Assembly: GCF_027531545.1 (NCBI RefSeq)
Contig: NZ_JAPZSC010000001.1
Location: 1-64,000, forward strand
Reading direction: 5' to 3'
From: Silanimonas sp.
GTDB lineage: Bacteria > Pseudomonadota > Gammaproteobacteria > Xanthomonadales > Xanthomonadaceae
Length of the DNA stretch: 64,000 nucleotides
This document shows, piece after piece, positions 48,421-57,688 of the stretch. A model generated the notes under the pieces. The model did not search any database. It had not been told where the DNA came from and saw only the letters and a program-made list of their open reading frames with translations. The position numbers were made by a program, and so were the translations under genes. Position 1 is the stretch's first letter, and the number at the start of each line of letters is the position of its first letter.

Positions 48421-49101
48421 TTACTCGTTGCGCGGGATCGCGAAACGGTAGCCGCGACCGCGCACGGTCTCGATCGGCTTGAGTTCGCCGTCCGGATCGA
48501 GCTTCTTGCGCAGGCGACCGATGAAGACCTCGAGCACGTTCGAATCGCGGTCGAAATCCTGCTGGTAGATATGCTCGGTGAGGTCGGCCTTCGAGACGAG
48601 CTCGCCCGCATGCAGCATCAGGTACTCGAGCACCTTGTACTCGTAACTCGTCAGGTCGATCGCGCTGCCGCCGACGGTGACCGTCTGCGCCGAGAGGTCG
48701 AGCTTGACCGGGCCGCACTCGAGCGAGGGCTTGCTCCAGCCGGCGGCGCGGCGCAGCAGCGCGTTGATGCGCGCCAGCAGCTCCTCCACGTGGAAGGGCT
48801 TGACGAGGTAGTCGTCGGCGCCGGACTTCAGGCCTTCCACCTTGTCCTGCCACGAGGAGCGGGCGGTGAGGATCAGGATCGGGAACTTCTTGCCTTCCGA
48901 GCGCAGCGCGCGGACGAGGTCCATGCCCGACATCTTCGGCAAGCCGAGGTCGATGATCGCCATGTCGAACGGCACTTCGCGGCCGTTGTAGAGGCCTTCC
49001 TCGCCATCGCCGGCGGCGTCCACCGCGAAGCCTTCGCGCTTCAGTCGGGCCGCGAGGGTTTCACGCAGCGGGGCTTCGTCTTCGACCAGCAGGATGCGCA
49101 T
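48421..49101 (-). CDS. phoP: PhoP-type response regulator (OmpR family)
   Basis: A 226-residue OmpR-family regulator. The receiver has phosphoacceptor Asp51 in IIDLGLPKMSG and Lys101 in DDYLVKPF. The winged-helix DNA-binding domain carries VLEVFIGRLRKKLDP and ends RGRGYRFAI. The whole sequence reads like PhoP of xanthomonads, where the system controls virulence and stress genes. A PepSY-type protein gene lies 38 bases upstream in the same direction, so the three may form one operon. Confidence 0.95.
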   Translation of the reverse strand: MRILLVEDEAPLRETLAARLKREGFAVDAAGDGEEGLYNGREVPFDMAIIDLGLPKMSGMDLVRALRSEGKKFPILILTARSSWQDKVEGLKSGADDYLVKPFHVEELLARINALLRRAAGWSKPSLECGPVKLDLSAQTVTVGGSAIDLTSYEYKVLEYLMLHAGELVSKADLTEHIYQQDFDRDSNVLEVFIGRLRKKLDPDGELKPIETVRGRGYRFAIPRNE

Positions 49102-49139
49102 GGACTCTCCTTGGGCAAGCCGGCGCTCAGGGCCGGTGA

Positions 49140-49661
49140 TCAGTCACGGTCGCCGCGTTCGACAGGCGGCAGGGTTTCAGGCACGTCGAGGTCGGCCGGC
49201 GGCGGCGCCTCGAAGCGTTCAAAGCGTTCCTCGCGGCGATCGCGGAAGCGGTCCTCGCGCGGCAGGGCGCCGCGATCGGCGTCGATGACCGGGTTTCCCG
49301 TACCGAGGTCCGGTTCGGCGAAGGGGTCGCGCAGGGCGTCGGCCCGCGCCTCGCGCCAAGCCTCGCGCCGGCGTTCGTGCGGATCGTCGCGCATGATCCG
49401 CACGCGGCCGTCGGGCGTGAGCACCTTGAGGCGGTAGACCTCGCGGCCATCGCGCTGCATCGATTCGGCGCGCAGCACCTCGCCACCGGTCTGGCGCTCC
49501 GCGCGCAGCACTGATTCCGGCAACTCCGACCGACGCATCTCGGCGGGCGGCGACGACGGGGGATCGAAGGCCGGCGGCGGCGGCGCGTCCTGCTGCGCAT
49601 GCGCCGCACCGGCCGCGAGGGCCAGGGCGACGACGAGCGACAGCGGGCGGCGAAGGATCAT
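49140..49661 (-). CDS. PepSY-domain exported protein upstream of phoPQ
   Basis: The 173-residue product has a signal peptide (LVVALALAAGAAHA). A PepSY-like segment GGEVLRAESMQRDGREVYRL continues into KVLTPDGRVRIM, at about residues 60-90, followed by a charged Arg/Asp/Pro-rich tail. PepSY proteins are periplasmic and often encoded beside two-component systems, where they may modulate the sensor or inhibit peptidases. Co-operonic position with phoP suggests a role in that signalling; this is inference. Confidence 0.78.
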   Translation of the reverse strand: MILRRPLSLVVALALAAGAAHAQQDAPPPPAFDPPSSPPAEMRRSELPESVLRAERQTGGEVLRAESMQRDGREVYRLKVLTPDGRVRIMRDDPHERRREAWREARADALRDPFAEPDLGTGNPVIDADRGALPREDRFRDRREERFERFEAPPPADLDVPETLPPVERGDRD

Positions 49662-49767
49662 GGGCGGAGGATAGCGGGGCGGGCGCGGCAGGGGCCAGCA
49701 ATGCGGCGAAGTCTGGTCGTGGGGGGGTGAATTGCCTCTTAACCCCGGATTGCCGCGCAACGGCGGT

Positions 49768-50679
49768 TCAGAAGATCTCGCCGACGCAGCAGCGCAGTGA
49801 ACCACCGGCTTTCTCGATCTCCGGCAGGGGAACGGCATGCAGGGTGAAGCCGGCGCGAGCGAAGGCGGCGCGCTCAGCGGCCGACAGCGCGTCCACGGCC
49901 CGGGCGCTGAGGAAGGCGGCGTCACCCGAGACGGCGATGCCGTTGCCGGCGTAGGCCTGCCGCGCACGCTCGTCGAGCGCCAGCGCATGCGGCGCATGGA
50001 ATTCGAGGATGGCGCGCGCCACGCCCGGGTCGGCGAAGCCGTCCGGGCAGGCCACGGCGAGACGCCCGGCGTAGATCTGCAGCAGCACGTTGGTGTGGTA
50101 CTCGCCCGGCGCCAGGTCGAACACCAGCATGGCGTCGAGGCCGAAGGCGGCGTGCATCGCGGCGGCGCCAGTCTCGTCGCAGCGCTCGGAGAGTCCGCAG
50201 TAGCCGATGTTGCGGGCGCGGTCGATCACGAGCGAACCGGTGAGCTCCGCGATGCCCGGCTGGCGCGACAGGTCGATCTCGCGCCGGCCCAGGGCTTCGG
50301 TGAAGAAGCCGCGGATGTCGGCGCGCGTGGCCTCGCGCTGGCGGACGGCGTGCTTCATGTGGCCGATCACCAACCGTCCGGGCGCGCTGGCGAAGACGTT
50401 GTTCGGGAAGACGGCGTCCGGCGTGGCGGGGTCGCCGGGGAAGGTGACGACGGGCACGTGGGGCGACAAGGCCTTGGCCAGCGCCCGTTGCTCGGCCAGC
50501 GCGCCGTCCGGATCGATGCGCTCGGCCATCGCCATGTAGGCGTTGTCCTGCGCCGACTCGGCGGCCAGCGACATGCCCTCCGGCGCGACGAGGAAGACCG
50601 CCTTCGGCGTGGCCCGTGCCGGGTTGGGAGCGGCGTGGGCCGCGAAGGCGAAGAAGCGTTCCGGGTCGCGGGTGATCAT
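49768..50679 (-). CDS. ctlX: Amidinotransferase-fold hydrolase, CtlX-like
   Basis: A 303-residue member of the guanidino-group-modifying superfamily. VFPNNVFAS and LTGSLVID are in the N-terminal half, the catalytic His is in EYHTNVLL, and the catalytic Cys is in GGSLRCCVGEIF near the C-terminus (Cys297/298). CtlX proteins are described as citrulline-utilisation hydrolases; a dimethylargininase or arginine deiminase activity is a possible alternative. Its start overlaps the dusA stop by four bases. Confidence 0.82.
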   Translation of the reverse strand: MITRDPERFFAFAAHAAPNPARATPKAVFLVAPEGMSLAAESAQDNAYMAMAERIDPDGALAEQRALAKALSPHVPVVTFPGDPATPDAVFPNNVFASAPGRLVIGHMKHAVRQREATRADIRGFFTEALGRREIDLSRQPGIAELTGSLVIDRARNIGYCGLSERCDETGAAAMHAAFGLDAMLVFDLAPGEYHTNVLLQIYAGRLAVACPDGFADPGVARAILEFHAPHALALDERARQAYAGNGIAVSGDAAFLSARAVDALSAAERAAFARAGFTLHAVPLPEIEKAGGSLRCCVGEIF

Positions 50680-51677
50680 GCGGCGGCCTCGTGGCTGCGG
50701 GTGGCGGCGAGCGCGCGTTCGAGCAGTTCGAGCCCGGCGCCGGCCTTGGGCGCGCCTTCGCTCAGCACCTGCCGGAAGGCGCGACCGCCGGGCTGGGCGT
50801 GGAACAGGCCGAGGATGTGGCGCGTGAGGTGTTTCAGCGCGACGCCGCGAGCGAGCTGCGATTCGACGTACGGGAACCAGGCGCGCAGCAGGGCTTCGCG
50901 CGTGCGCGGCGGCTCGCCTTCGAGCGCCACGGCGTACTCGTGCAGGCGGTAGGGCTCGTGGTAGGCCGCGCGACCGATCATCACGCCGTCGACGTGGGCG
51001 AACTGAGCACGAACCTCCGCGAGCTCGCGCAGGCCGCCATTGATGCTGATGACGAGTTCGGGCCGCTCGCGCTTCAAGCGATGCACCCAGTCGTGGCGCA
51101 GTGGCGGGATCTCACGGTTCTCCTTCGGCGACAGGCCCTGCAACCACGCCTTGCGGGCATGCACCACGAAGCGCCGGCAGCCGGTGGCAGCCACGGCATC
51201 GATGAAGGCGAGGAAGACGGCGTAGTCCTCCACTTCATCGACACCCAGCCGGCATTTCACCGTGACCGGCACGCGCACCGCGGCCTGCATCGCGGCGATG
51301 CACTCGGCGACCAGCGGCGGCTCCTTCATCAGGCAGGCGCCGAAGCGACCGGCCTGCACGCGGTCCGAAGGGCAGCCGACATTGAGGTTGATCTCGTCGT
51401 AGCCCCAGTCGGCGCCGATGCGGCTGGCTTCGGCGAGGGCCGCCGGGTCGCTGCCGCCGAGTTGAAGCGCGACCGGGTGCTCGCTGGGGTCGAAACCGAG
51501 CAGGCGCGCGCGGTCACCGTGGATCACCGCCTGCGCGTGGACCATCTCGGTGTAGAGCAGCACGCCCGGCGACATCACGCGATGGAAGCTGCGGCAGTGG
51601 GTGTCGGTCCAATCCATCATCGGCGCGACCGAGAGGCGCGAGCCGGTGACCGGAGGATGGGCGTCGAACGAAGGCAT
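50676..51677 (-). CDS. dusA: tRNA-dihydrouridine synthase A
   Basis: The 333-residue flavoprotein reduces U20/U20a in tRNA. It has SVAPMMDWTDTHCR at the start, the catalytic Cys in NLNVGCPSDRVQAGRFGACL, and the FMN-binding segments VHARKAWLQGLSPKENRE and GVMIGRAAYHEPY. The DusA-specific combination is clear. The start at 51677 is chosen from the conserved N-terminus; an ATG nine codons earlier is possible. The gene is translationally coupled to the CtlX-like gene. Confidence 0.95.
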   Translation of the reverse strand: MPSFDAHPPVTGSRLSVAPMMDWTDTHCRSFHRVMSPGVLLYTEMVHAQAVIHGDRARLLGFDPSEHPVALQLGGSDPAALAEASRIGADWGYDEINLNVGCPSDRVQAGRFGACLMKEPPLVAECIAAMQAAVRVPVTVKCRLGVDEVEDYAVFLAFIDAVAATGCRRFVVHARKAWLQGLSPKENREIPPLRHDWVHRLKRERPELVISINGGLRELAEVRAQFAHVDGVMIGRAAYHEPYRLHEYAVALEGEPPRTREALLRAWFPYVESQLARGVALKHLTRHILGLFHAQPGGRAFRQVLSEGAPKAGAGLELLERALAATRSHEAAA

Positions 51678-51829
51678 GCGGGACGATCGGCGGCAAAGCG
51701 ACATGATGCCTCAGCCCCCGCCATCGCCGGGGGCGAACCCGTGCCGCGGCGCCGTCGCAGCGACGGCGGCTTCATCCGGAGTTCGCTTATCGTCGCCGGA
51801 CATCACTCTCGCGTGCCCGCCCGTCGCCG

Positions 51830-54800
51830 ATGGATCGCCCCGACGCCCGCGTCGTCCTTTTCGCCCTATGGCTGGCCGGCACGACGTGGTCGGCCCCGGC
51901 CCATGGCGTGGAGCGCGCGCCGCCCCCCGCCCTCGACCTGCAGCACTACGGTCTCGATGACGGCCTCTCGCAGAACGCGCTCACGGCGATGGCGCAGGAC
52001 GCCCGGGGCTTCCTCTGGTGGGGCACGCAGGACGGCCTGAACCGCTTCGACGGGCAAGGCTTCACGGTGCTTCGCGAGAGCATCGACGAGCGCGCCGGCC
52101 TGTCGAGCAGCAGCGTCGACGCGCTGGCGATCGATGGCGGGCAGCGGCTTTGGATCGGCACCAACGATCGCGGCCTCGATCGGCTCGACCTCCGCAGCGG
52201 ACGGCACGAGGCCCTGGGCGAAGCCGCCGCAGGGCATCCCACCGTGCAGGCCATCGCCTTCGACGGTCAGGGTGGCGCCTGGCTGGCCACGCCACGCGGC
52301 CTGGCGCATCTGGCGGAGGGCGCGGACGTGGGCACGCCCCTGCTGTCCGGGGTCGGCATCATCGCGCTCGCCGCTTCCGGGGCCGACGGCGCCTTTGCGC
52401 TGGCCGCGGATTGCCGGCTGTGGCGGCTCGATGCCCGAGGCGCCGCACCCGTCAGCGTCGTCGCGCCGCAGCGCGCACGCTGCGTGGATGTGTCAGCCCA
52501 CGACGATGGGCTCGTGATCGCCACCAGCCGCCATGGGCTGCTGCTCGTCGATCGGAACGGGCAGACGCGGACGCACTGGCCCAAGGAGCGCTTCGATGGT
52601 GCTCGCGACGATCTCGCCAGCGTGCACCGTTGGCGCGACGGCTCGACGTGGATCGGCACATCGATCGGCCGCGTTTTCACCCTCCCGGCCGGCGACGGGG
52701 CCCTGCCCGTCGCCGTGACGCTGCGGACGCCGATCGGCTCCAAGGTCTCCGGCTTCTTCGAGGATCGCGAGGGCGGTCGCTGGATCGCCACGATGACCAA
52801 CGGGGCCTTCCGCGTTCGGGGGCTGTCGGACGTGGTGCGCAACGACACGTTCGACATGCCCCCGTCGATGCCGAGCCGGAGCATCCGCTCGCTGTGGCGC
52901 GACGAGACGCAGCTGCTGCTCGGCACCGATGCCGGCCTCTGGCAACGTCAGGGCGACGAGGCATGGCGGGAAATCACGGCGTTCTCCGGCACGCAGGTGC
53001 GCCGCATCACCCCGGCGGCCGCTGGCGGCTGGTGGATCGGCACCCAACACGGGCTGTGGCGGCTGGGTGCCGATGGCACGGCCACCGAAACCCTGGCGCC
53101 CCTGCCGGATCCGCGGGTGCTCGATATCCTCGTGGAGGGCAACGAACTGCTGGTGGCGACGCGCGGCGGACTGGCGCGACTCGCCAGCGACACCCTCCGC
53201 TCCCTGCCGGTTCCCGAGGCCCTCGATGGCCTGGTCCTGACGGCCCTGCGACGGGACGCCGACGGCACGCTTTGGATCGGCAGCAACGAGCGCGGCGTGT
53301 TCCTGCTGCGGCCCGATGGCCGCATGGAGCAATGGCATACCGGCAACGGCCGCCTGCCGCACGACTCGGTCTGGTCGCTGCACGCCGACGATGAGGCCCT
53401 GTGGTTCGGCACGTTTTCCGGCGGGCTGATCCGCGTGGATCGAAAGGACGGCTCGGTGCGTCGCTACACCGATCGCGAGGGCCTGTCGAACAACGTGATC
53501 TACCGCATCGAACCCGATGCCGCGGGACGGTTGTGGCTGAGCACGAATGCCGGCTTGAGCGTGCTTGATCCGTCGACGGCCATCACCCAGCGCATTGACT
53601 GGGGGGATGGGCTGACGAACCGCGAGTACAACAGCGGCGCCAGCATGGCGGACGCGCGCGGCTGGCTGTACTTCGGCGGCACCGACGGCGTGGACGTGGT
53701 CGATCCCGGGTCGTTCCGCCCCTCGGCGCGCCCGGTCGAGGCGGCCTTCGCCCGCTTCCGCCGTCTGGGCCAGAGCGGCCGCGATCGCGGACCGGCCGGG
53801 TTCGACCTGCTGCTCGGCGACACCGTGCGGCTCGACCATCGCGACCGGGTGGTCGCGATCGACCTCGTGGCCCTCGACTTCGATGCTCCAGGCGCCGCAC
53901 AAGTGCGCTACCGGATGGGTGACGTGCTCCCGGAATGGGTGACGCCGGGGCGGGCGACCGCCGAGGTTCTGCTGACGCAGGTGCCGGCAGGGGCACATGT
54001 GCTCGAAGCCCAGGCGGCGGGACGGGACGGGCGGTTCGGCCCGACCCGCGCGCTGGCGATCGAGGTGGCGCCGCCCCCGTGGCTGAGCCCTACGGCCCGG
54101 GCCGCGTACGCGGTTCTGGTGATGATGGCGGCATTCGGCACCGTCTTCGCGCTGCGGGCGAGGTCACGGCGCAAGGCCGCCCAGATCGCCGAGCTCAATC
54201 GGCTGGTCGAGGAACGCACGGCGGAGATCGCACGGGCCAACGCGCGCCTGCAGGCGATGAACGGGCAATTGCAGCAGCTCAACCGAATCGACCCGCTGAC
54301 CCGGGTCGCGAACCGCCGCGAATTCATGCACTGGATGGAGCGCGAAGGCAGCCGGGTGCTTGCCCGGCTCGCGCTTGGCGACGCCAAGGGGGCCTTGGTG
54401 TTCTTCATGGTCGACATCGACGACTTCAAGCGCATCAACGACCAGAACGGCCACCACGCGGGCGACGCGGTGCTCGTCGAGTTCGCTTCGCGGCTCGAGG
54501 CCCTGAGCGGCCCCGAGGACCTTCTGGTGCGCTGGGGCGGCGAGGAGTTCCTCTACGCCCTGCACCTCGAGGACGTCGACGACGCCCCAGCGAAGGCCGA
54601 GCAGTTGTGCGCGGCCGCCCGCGATCGACCCTTCGATCTGGCCAGCGGCCACGCCTTGAGCGTGACCTGCTCGATCGGCTTCGCCCCGTGGCCCTGGGCG
54701 CGGGCCTGGCCGATGCTCGGCGACAGCGAGCAGAGCATCGGGCTCGCGGACCGCGCGCTTTACCGGATCAAGAGCAGCGGCAAGAACGGCTGGGCGGGCC

Positions 54801-54919
54801 TGTTGCCGGGCCCGGAGGCCGACCGCGCCTCGGTGGGACGCATCCTTGCCGGCGAAATCGACGGCTGGCCCGAGGACGTGCTTCGCGCCCTGCGTTCAAC
54901 GCCTCTGCGCCAGCCCTAG
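51830..54919 (+). CDS. Propeller-Y_Y_Y-GGDEF diguanylate cyclase
   Basis: The 1029-residue membrane sensor has a signal sequence, then two-component-regulator-propeller repeats to about residue 620 (YGLDDGLSQNALTAMAQDARG, WIGTSIGR, TDREGLSNNVIYRIEPDAAG). A Y_Y_Y domain follows (about 665-750), then one membrane segment (758-778), a short coiled coil and a GGDEF domain from about 820. The active site is GGEEF (about 903-907), so c-di-GMP synthesis is expected. The inhibitory I-site reads GPED instead of RxxD, so product inhibition should be absent. The propeller probably senses a periplasmic ligand. It is divergent from dusA. Confidence 0.93.
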   Translation: MDRPDARVVLFALWLAGTTWSAPAHGVERAPPPALDLQHYGLDDGLSQNALTAMAQDARGFLWWGTQDGLNRFDGQGFTVLRESIDERAGLSSSSVDALAIDGGQRLWIGTNDRGLDRLDLRSGRHEALGEAAAGHPTVQAIAFDGQGGAWLATPRGLAHLAEGADVGTPLLSGVGIIALAASGADGAFALAADCRLWRLDARGAAPVSVVAPQRARCVDVSAHDDGLVIATSRHGLLLVDRNGQTRTHWPKERFDGARDDLASVHRWRDGSTWIGTSIGRVFTLPAGDGALPVAVTLRTPIGSKVSGFFEDREGGRWIATMTNGAFRVRGLSDVVRNDTFDMPPSMPSRSIRSLWRDETQLLLGTDAGLWQRQGDEAWREITAFSGTQVRRITPAAAGGWWIGTQHGLWRLGADGTATETLAPLPDPRVLDILVEGNELLVATRGGLARLASDTLRSLPVPEALDGLVLTALRRDADGTLWIGSNERGVFLLRPDGRMEQWHTGNGRLPHDSVWSLHADDEALWFGTFSGGLIRVDRKDGSVRRYTDREGLSNNVIYRIEPDAAGRLWLSTNAGLSVLDPSTAITQRIDWGDGLTNREYNSGASMADARGWLYFGGTDGVDVVDPGSFRPSARPVEAAFARFRRLGQSGRDRGPAGFDLLLGDTVRLDHRDRVVAIDLVALDFDAPGAAQVRYRMGDVLPEWVTPGRATAEVLLTQVPAGAHVLEAQAAGRDGRFGPTRALAIEVAPPPWLSPTARAAYAVLVMMAAFGTVFALRARSRRKAAQIAELNRLVEERTAEIARANARLQAMNGQLQQLNRIDPLTRVANRREFMHWMEREGSRVLARLALGDAKGALVFFMVDIDDFKRINDQNGHHAGDAVLVEFASRLEALSGPEDLLVRWGGEEFLYALHLEDVDDAPAKAEQLCAAARDRPFDLASGHALSVTCSIGFAPWPWARAWPMLGDSEQSIGLADRALYRIKSSGKNGWAGLLPGPEADRASVGRILAGEIDGWPEDVLRALRSTPLRQP

Positions 54920-55713
54920 GAGCGCGCCGCCACCCAGCGGGAGATGTGCGCGTGCATTTCCGCCAGCCCATCCGTCAGCGCCGCAGGCCCGGGCTGCAGG
55001 ATGATCGGCGACTTGATCTCGAACAGCTGGCCGTCGCGGACAGCGGAAACGCCGTTCCATCCGGGCCGCGCGGCCACGGTGCCGGGCTGGAATTTCTTGC
55101 CGCACCAAGAGCCGAACACGATCTGCGGATCGCGGGCGAGGATGGCGTCGTCACTGGCGAGGATGCGGTGCTTGGCCAGCGATTCCGCGGCGAGCTCCGG
55201 GAAGATGTCGTCGCCGCCGGCGATCCGCACCAGCTCCGCCACCCACTGGATGCCGCTGATGCGCGGCTCGTCCCATTCCTCGAAATAGACGCGCGGGCGC
55301 ACCGGAAACTGGGCCGCCTTCGCCGCCACCGCGTCGACGCCGCGTTCGAGCGAATCCGCGTAGGCCTCGGCCTTGGCCGCCGCGCCGACCATCGCGCCGA
55401 GGCGCCGCACGTAATCGAGGATGCCGGCCACCGAACGGTGGTTGCTGATCCACACCTCCACGCCGCGGCGCACGAGTTCGGCGGCGATGTCGGCCTGGAT
55501 GTCGGAGAAGCCGATGGCGAGATCGGGCTTCAGCGCGAGGATCTGGTCGACCTTCGCGCTGGTGAAGGCGCTGACCTTCGGCTTCTCCTTGCGCGCCCGC
55601 GGCGGGCGAACGGTGAAGCCGCTGATGCCGACGATGCGGTGGTCCTCACCGAGGGCGTAGAGCACCTCGGTCGGTTCTTCGACCAGGCAGACGATGCGGC
55701 GGGGGCCTCGCAC
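54916..55713 (-). CDS. Periplasmic-binding-protein-fold protein (BtuF/cobalamin-type)
   Basis: A protein of about 266 residues of the helical-backbone binding family: RRIVCLVEEPTEVLYALG at the start, then DQILALKPDLAIGFSDIQAD and a C-terminal SPIILQPGPAALTDGL segment. Such proteins usually bind cobalamin or iron complexes. No signal peptide is visible with the GTG start at 55713 (GAGG 11 bases upstream), so the protein may be cytoplasmic; an ATG further up would also give no signal. No ABC permease or ATPase gene is adjacent. It follows the MFS gene by 13 bases. Confidence 0.75.
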   Translation of the reverse strand: MRGPRRIVCLVEEPTEVLYALGEDHRIVGISGFTVRPPRARKEKPKVSAFTSAKVDQILALKPDLAIGFSDIQADIAAELVRRGVEVWISNHRSVAGILDYVRRLGAMVGAAAKAEAYADSLERGVDAVAAKAAQFPVRPRVYFEEWDEPRISGIQWVAELVRIAGGDDIFPELAAESLAKHRILASDDAILARDPQIVFGSWCGKKFQPGTVAARPGWNGVSAVRDGQLFEIKSPIILQPGPAALTDGLAEMHAHISRWVAARS

Positions 55714-55726
55714 GAAGGCGGACGCC

Positions 55727-57211
55727 TCAGTGCCCGCCGGAGGACGGCATCGCGGACGTGCCCGCGCCGGCCGGCGCACCGGCCAGCGGCACGCGCTTCA
55801 CCGCCATCCACGCGATCGCCGACAGGGCCGCGGTGGCCGCGCCGACCAGGAACACGCTGCCCTTGTCGGGCAGGTGCTCGATCAGCATGCCGACGCCGAG
55901 GCTCACCGCCAGCTGCGGCAGCACCACGCTGAGGTTGAACACGCCCATGTACAGGCCGATGCGCGCCGGGGCCACGCACTGCGAGAAGATCGCGAACGGC
56001 AGGCTGACGATGGCGCCCCAACCGAGGCCCATCACCGCCATGCCCACGTAGACGGCCGTGGCGCTGTGCCCCGCGAAGTAGACGAAGGCGAAACCCAGCG
56101 CCATCAGGGCGAGGCTGGCGGCGTGCACGTGCACCTCGCCGAAACGCCGCGCGAGCGGGTTCAGCAGCAAGGCGGGCACGAGCGCGCCGACCGCATTGAG
56201 CACGAGGAAGGAGGTCGACATCAGGCGGCCCGTGCCGTCATCGTCGAGGCCGGGGAAGCGCTGCTGCACGAAGGCGATCATGTAGACGAACATCGTCTGC
56301 ACGCCGATCCAGCTCAGGGAGTGTGCGGCCAGCACCTTGCGGAAGGCCGGCAGGTCCTCGCGCGCGGTGTTCGGAGCGGGCTGCGGCTCCATCAGGGCAT
56401 GCACGAGGAAGCCGACGGCCAGCGCGGCGAATCCGACTTCGATCCACATCGAGTGGCTGGCATGGCCGGTGAGCTTCAGGCCCATCGCGACGACCGCGTA
56501 GATGGCGAACGGCCACAGCGGGCGCATCAACAGCAGGACGGTGCCCAGGCTGAGCTTCGGCGCGCGGGCCTCCGCGGCTTCCGCCTCGGCGCCGGCCAGC
56601 GCCCGGGGCTCGGTGATCAGCAGCGGCGGCACGAGGGAGAACAGCAGCACCAGGACGACGCCGAAGTAGATCAGCGCGACGTTGCCGAACACCGCGCCGA
56701 CAGCATAGGCCAGCACGCCGAAGGTGCCGGAGACCGTCTGCATCCAGGTGTAGGCCGCGGTGCGCTGCGGCCCTTCCGGCGTGACGTCGGCGATCAGCGA
56801 GCGTGTCGGGTTGAAGCTGACGTTGATCGACAGGTCGAGCGCGAGCGCCACGGCAATCGCCACGCCGAGGATGGCGTCGAGGCCGAGCGCCTGGTCGATC
56901 AGGCCGATGGAGGGCAGGGCCATCAGCGACAGCGCGGTGAGCAGGCCACCGACGAGGATGAAGGGCCGGCGGCGTCCGCCCCAGAACCACACCTTGTCGC
57001 TGATGATGCCGATCAGCACCTGGCCGAGGATGCCCGCCAGCGGACCCGCGGCCCAGACGATGCCGATCTCGTGGATGTCGAGCTGGTACCTGGTGCGCAG
57101 CAGCCAGCTCAGCGCGGAAATCTGCACGGCGAGCGCAAAGCCCATCGCCGTCGACGGCAGGCCGAGCAGCACGAGGAACGGCAGCGACAGCCGTTGTTGC
57201 ATTTGCAGCAT
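55727..57211 (-). CDS. MFS transporter of the sugar (GPH/SUT-like) type
   Basis: A 494-residue protein with about 12 membrane segments. Loop 2-3 carries GIISDKVWFWGGRRRPFILVGG, typical of glycoside-pentoside-hexuronide and sucrose-type carriers, and NPTRSLIADVTPEGPQRT follows. A disaccharide such as sucrose or maltose, or a related sugar, is a plausible substrate; the sequence does not tell. No sugar-hydrolase gene is close. Start at 57211 (MLQMQQRLSL) with a second ATG three codons in. Confidence 0.85.
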   Translation of the reverse strand: MLQMQQRLSLPFLVLLGLPSTAMGFALAVQISALSWLLRTRYQLDIHEIGIVWAAGPLAGILGQVLIGIISDKVWFWGGRRRPFILVGGLLTALSLMALPSIGLIDQALGLDAILGVAIAVALALDLSINVSFNPTRSLIADVTPEGPQRTAAYTWMQTVSGTFGVLAYAVGAVFGNVALIYFGVVLVLLFSLVPPLLITEPRALAGAEAEAAEARAPKLSLGTVLLLMRPLWPFAIYAVVAMGLKLTGHASHSMWIEVGFAALAVGFLVHALMEPQPAPNTAREDLPAFRKVLAAHSLSWIGVQTMFVYMIAFVQQRFPGLDDDGTGRLMSTSFLVLNAVGALVPALLLNPLARRFGEVHVHAASLALMALGFAFVYFAGHSATAVYVGMAVMGLGWGAIVSLPFAIFSQCVAPARIGLYMGVFNLSVVLPQLAVSLGVGMLIEHLPDKGSVFLVGAATAALSAIAWMAVKRVPLAGAPAGAGTSAMPSSGGH

Positions 57212-57295
57212 GGAATCGTTCCCTCCCAGGACGTCGGCGGAGACTACCGGTCGGGGGCGCGCGGCGACAGGGGCTCCGACCGGATGGGCCGGGCG

Positions 57296-57688
57296 TCAGC
57301 GCGAAAGGTGGGCCAGCGCGTCGGCGTTGGCTTCCCAGTTGCGGCCGTCGAAGGGCTCCACCGTGATCGAGGCGATCGTGCCCTCGTCGAGGCAGCGCAC
57401 GTTGACGTCGATGCCGTCCGGGTTGCTGCGCGGCACATAGAAGCTCTTGATGCCGCACACGCCGCAGAAGCGGTGGCGGGCGACACCGCTGTTCCACAGG
57501 TAGTCGACGAGCTGCGACTCGCCCGACAGCAGGCGGAAACGCGCCGCCGGGACGATCAGGTGCAGGAAACCGGCCTTGCTGCAGATCGAGCAGTTGCAAT
57601 CCTGCACGATGAGGTCAGCCGGGGCCTCCACCTCGAAGCGCACGGCGCCGCAGTGGCAGCCGCCATGGTGGGTCCGGAGCACTGTCAT
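57296..57688 (-). CDS. GFA/CENP-V-type zinc protein
   Basis: A 130-residue protein of the GFA family with the zinc motifs HHGGCHCGAVRF near the start, DCNCSIC and CGVCGIKSFYVPR. The family includes glutathione-dependent formaldehyde-activating enzyme, but most members, including this one by its size and spacing, have no established reaction. The start overlaps the NlpE-like gene stop by four bases. Confidence 0.9.
   Translation of the reverse strand: MTVLRTHHGGCHCGAVRFEVEAPADLIVQDCNCSICSKAGFLHLIVPAARFRLLSGESQLVDYLWNSGVARHRFCGVCGIKSFYVPRSNPDGIDVNVRCLDEGTIASITVEPFDGRNWEANADALAHLSR

Noticed and set aside
49700-49767. Possible PhoP box (GGTTAA-N5-ATTCA on the minus strand) upstream of the PepSY gene
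   Set aside because: Only one half-site resembles the known direct-repeat motif; not distinguishable from chance.
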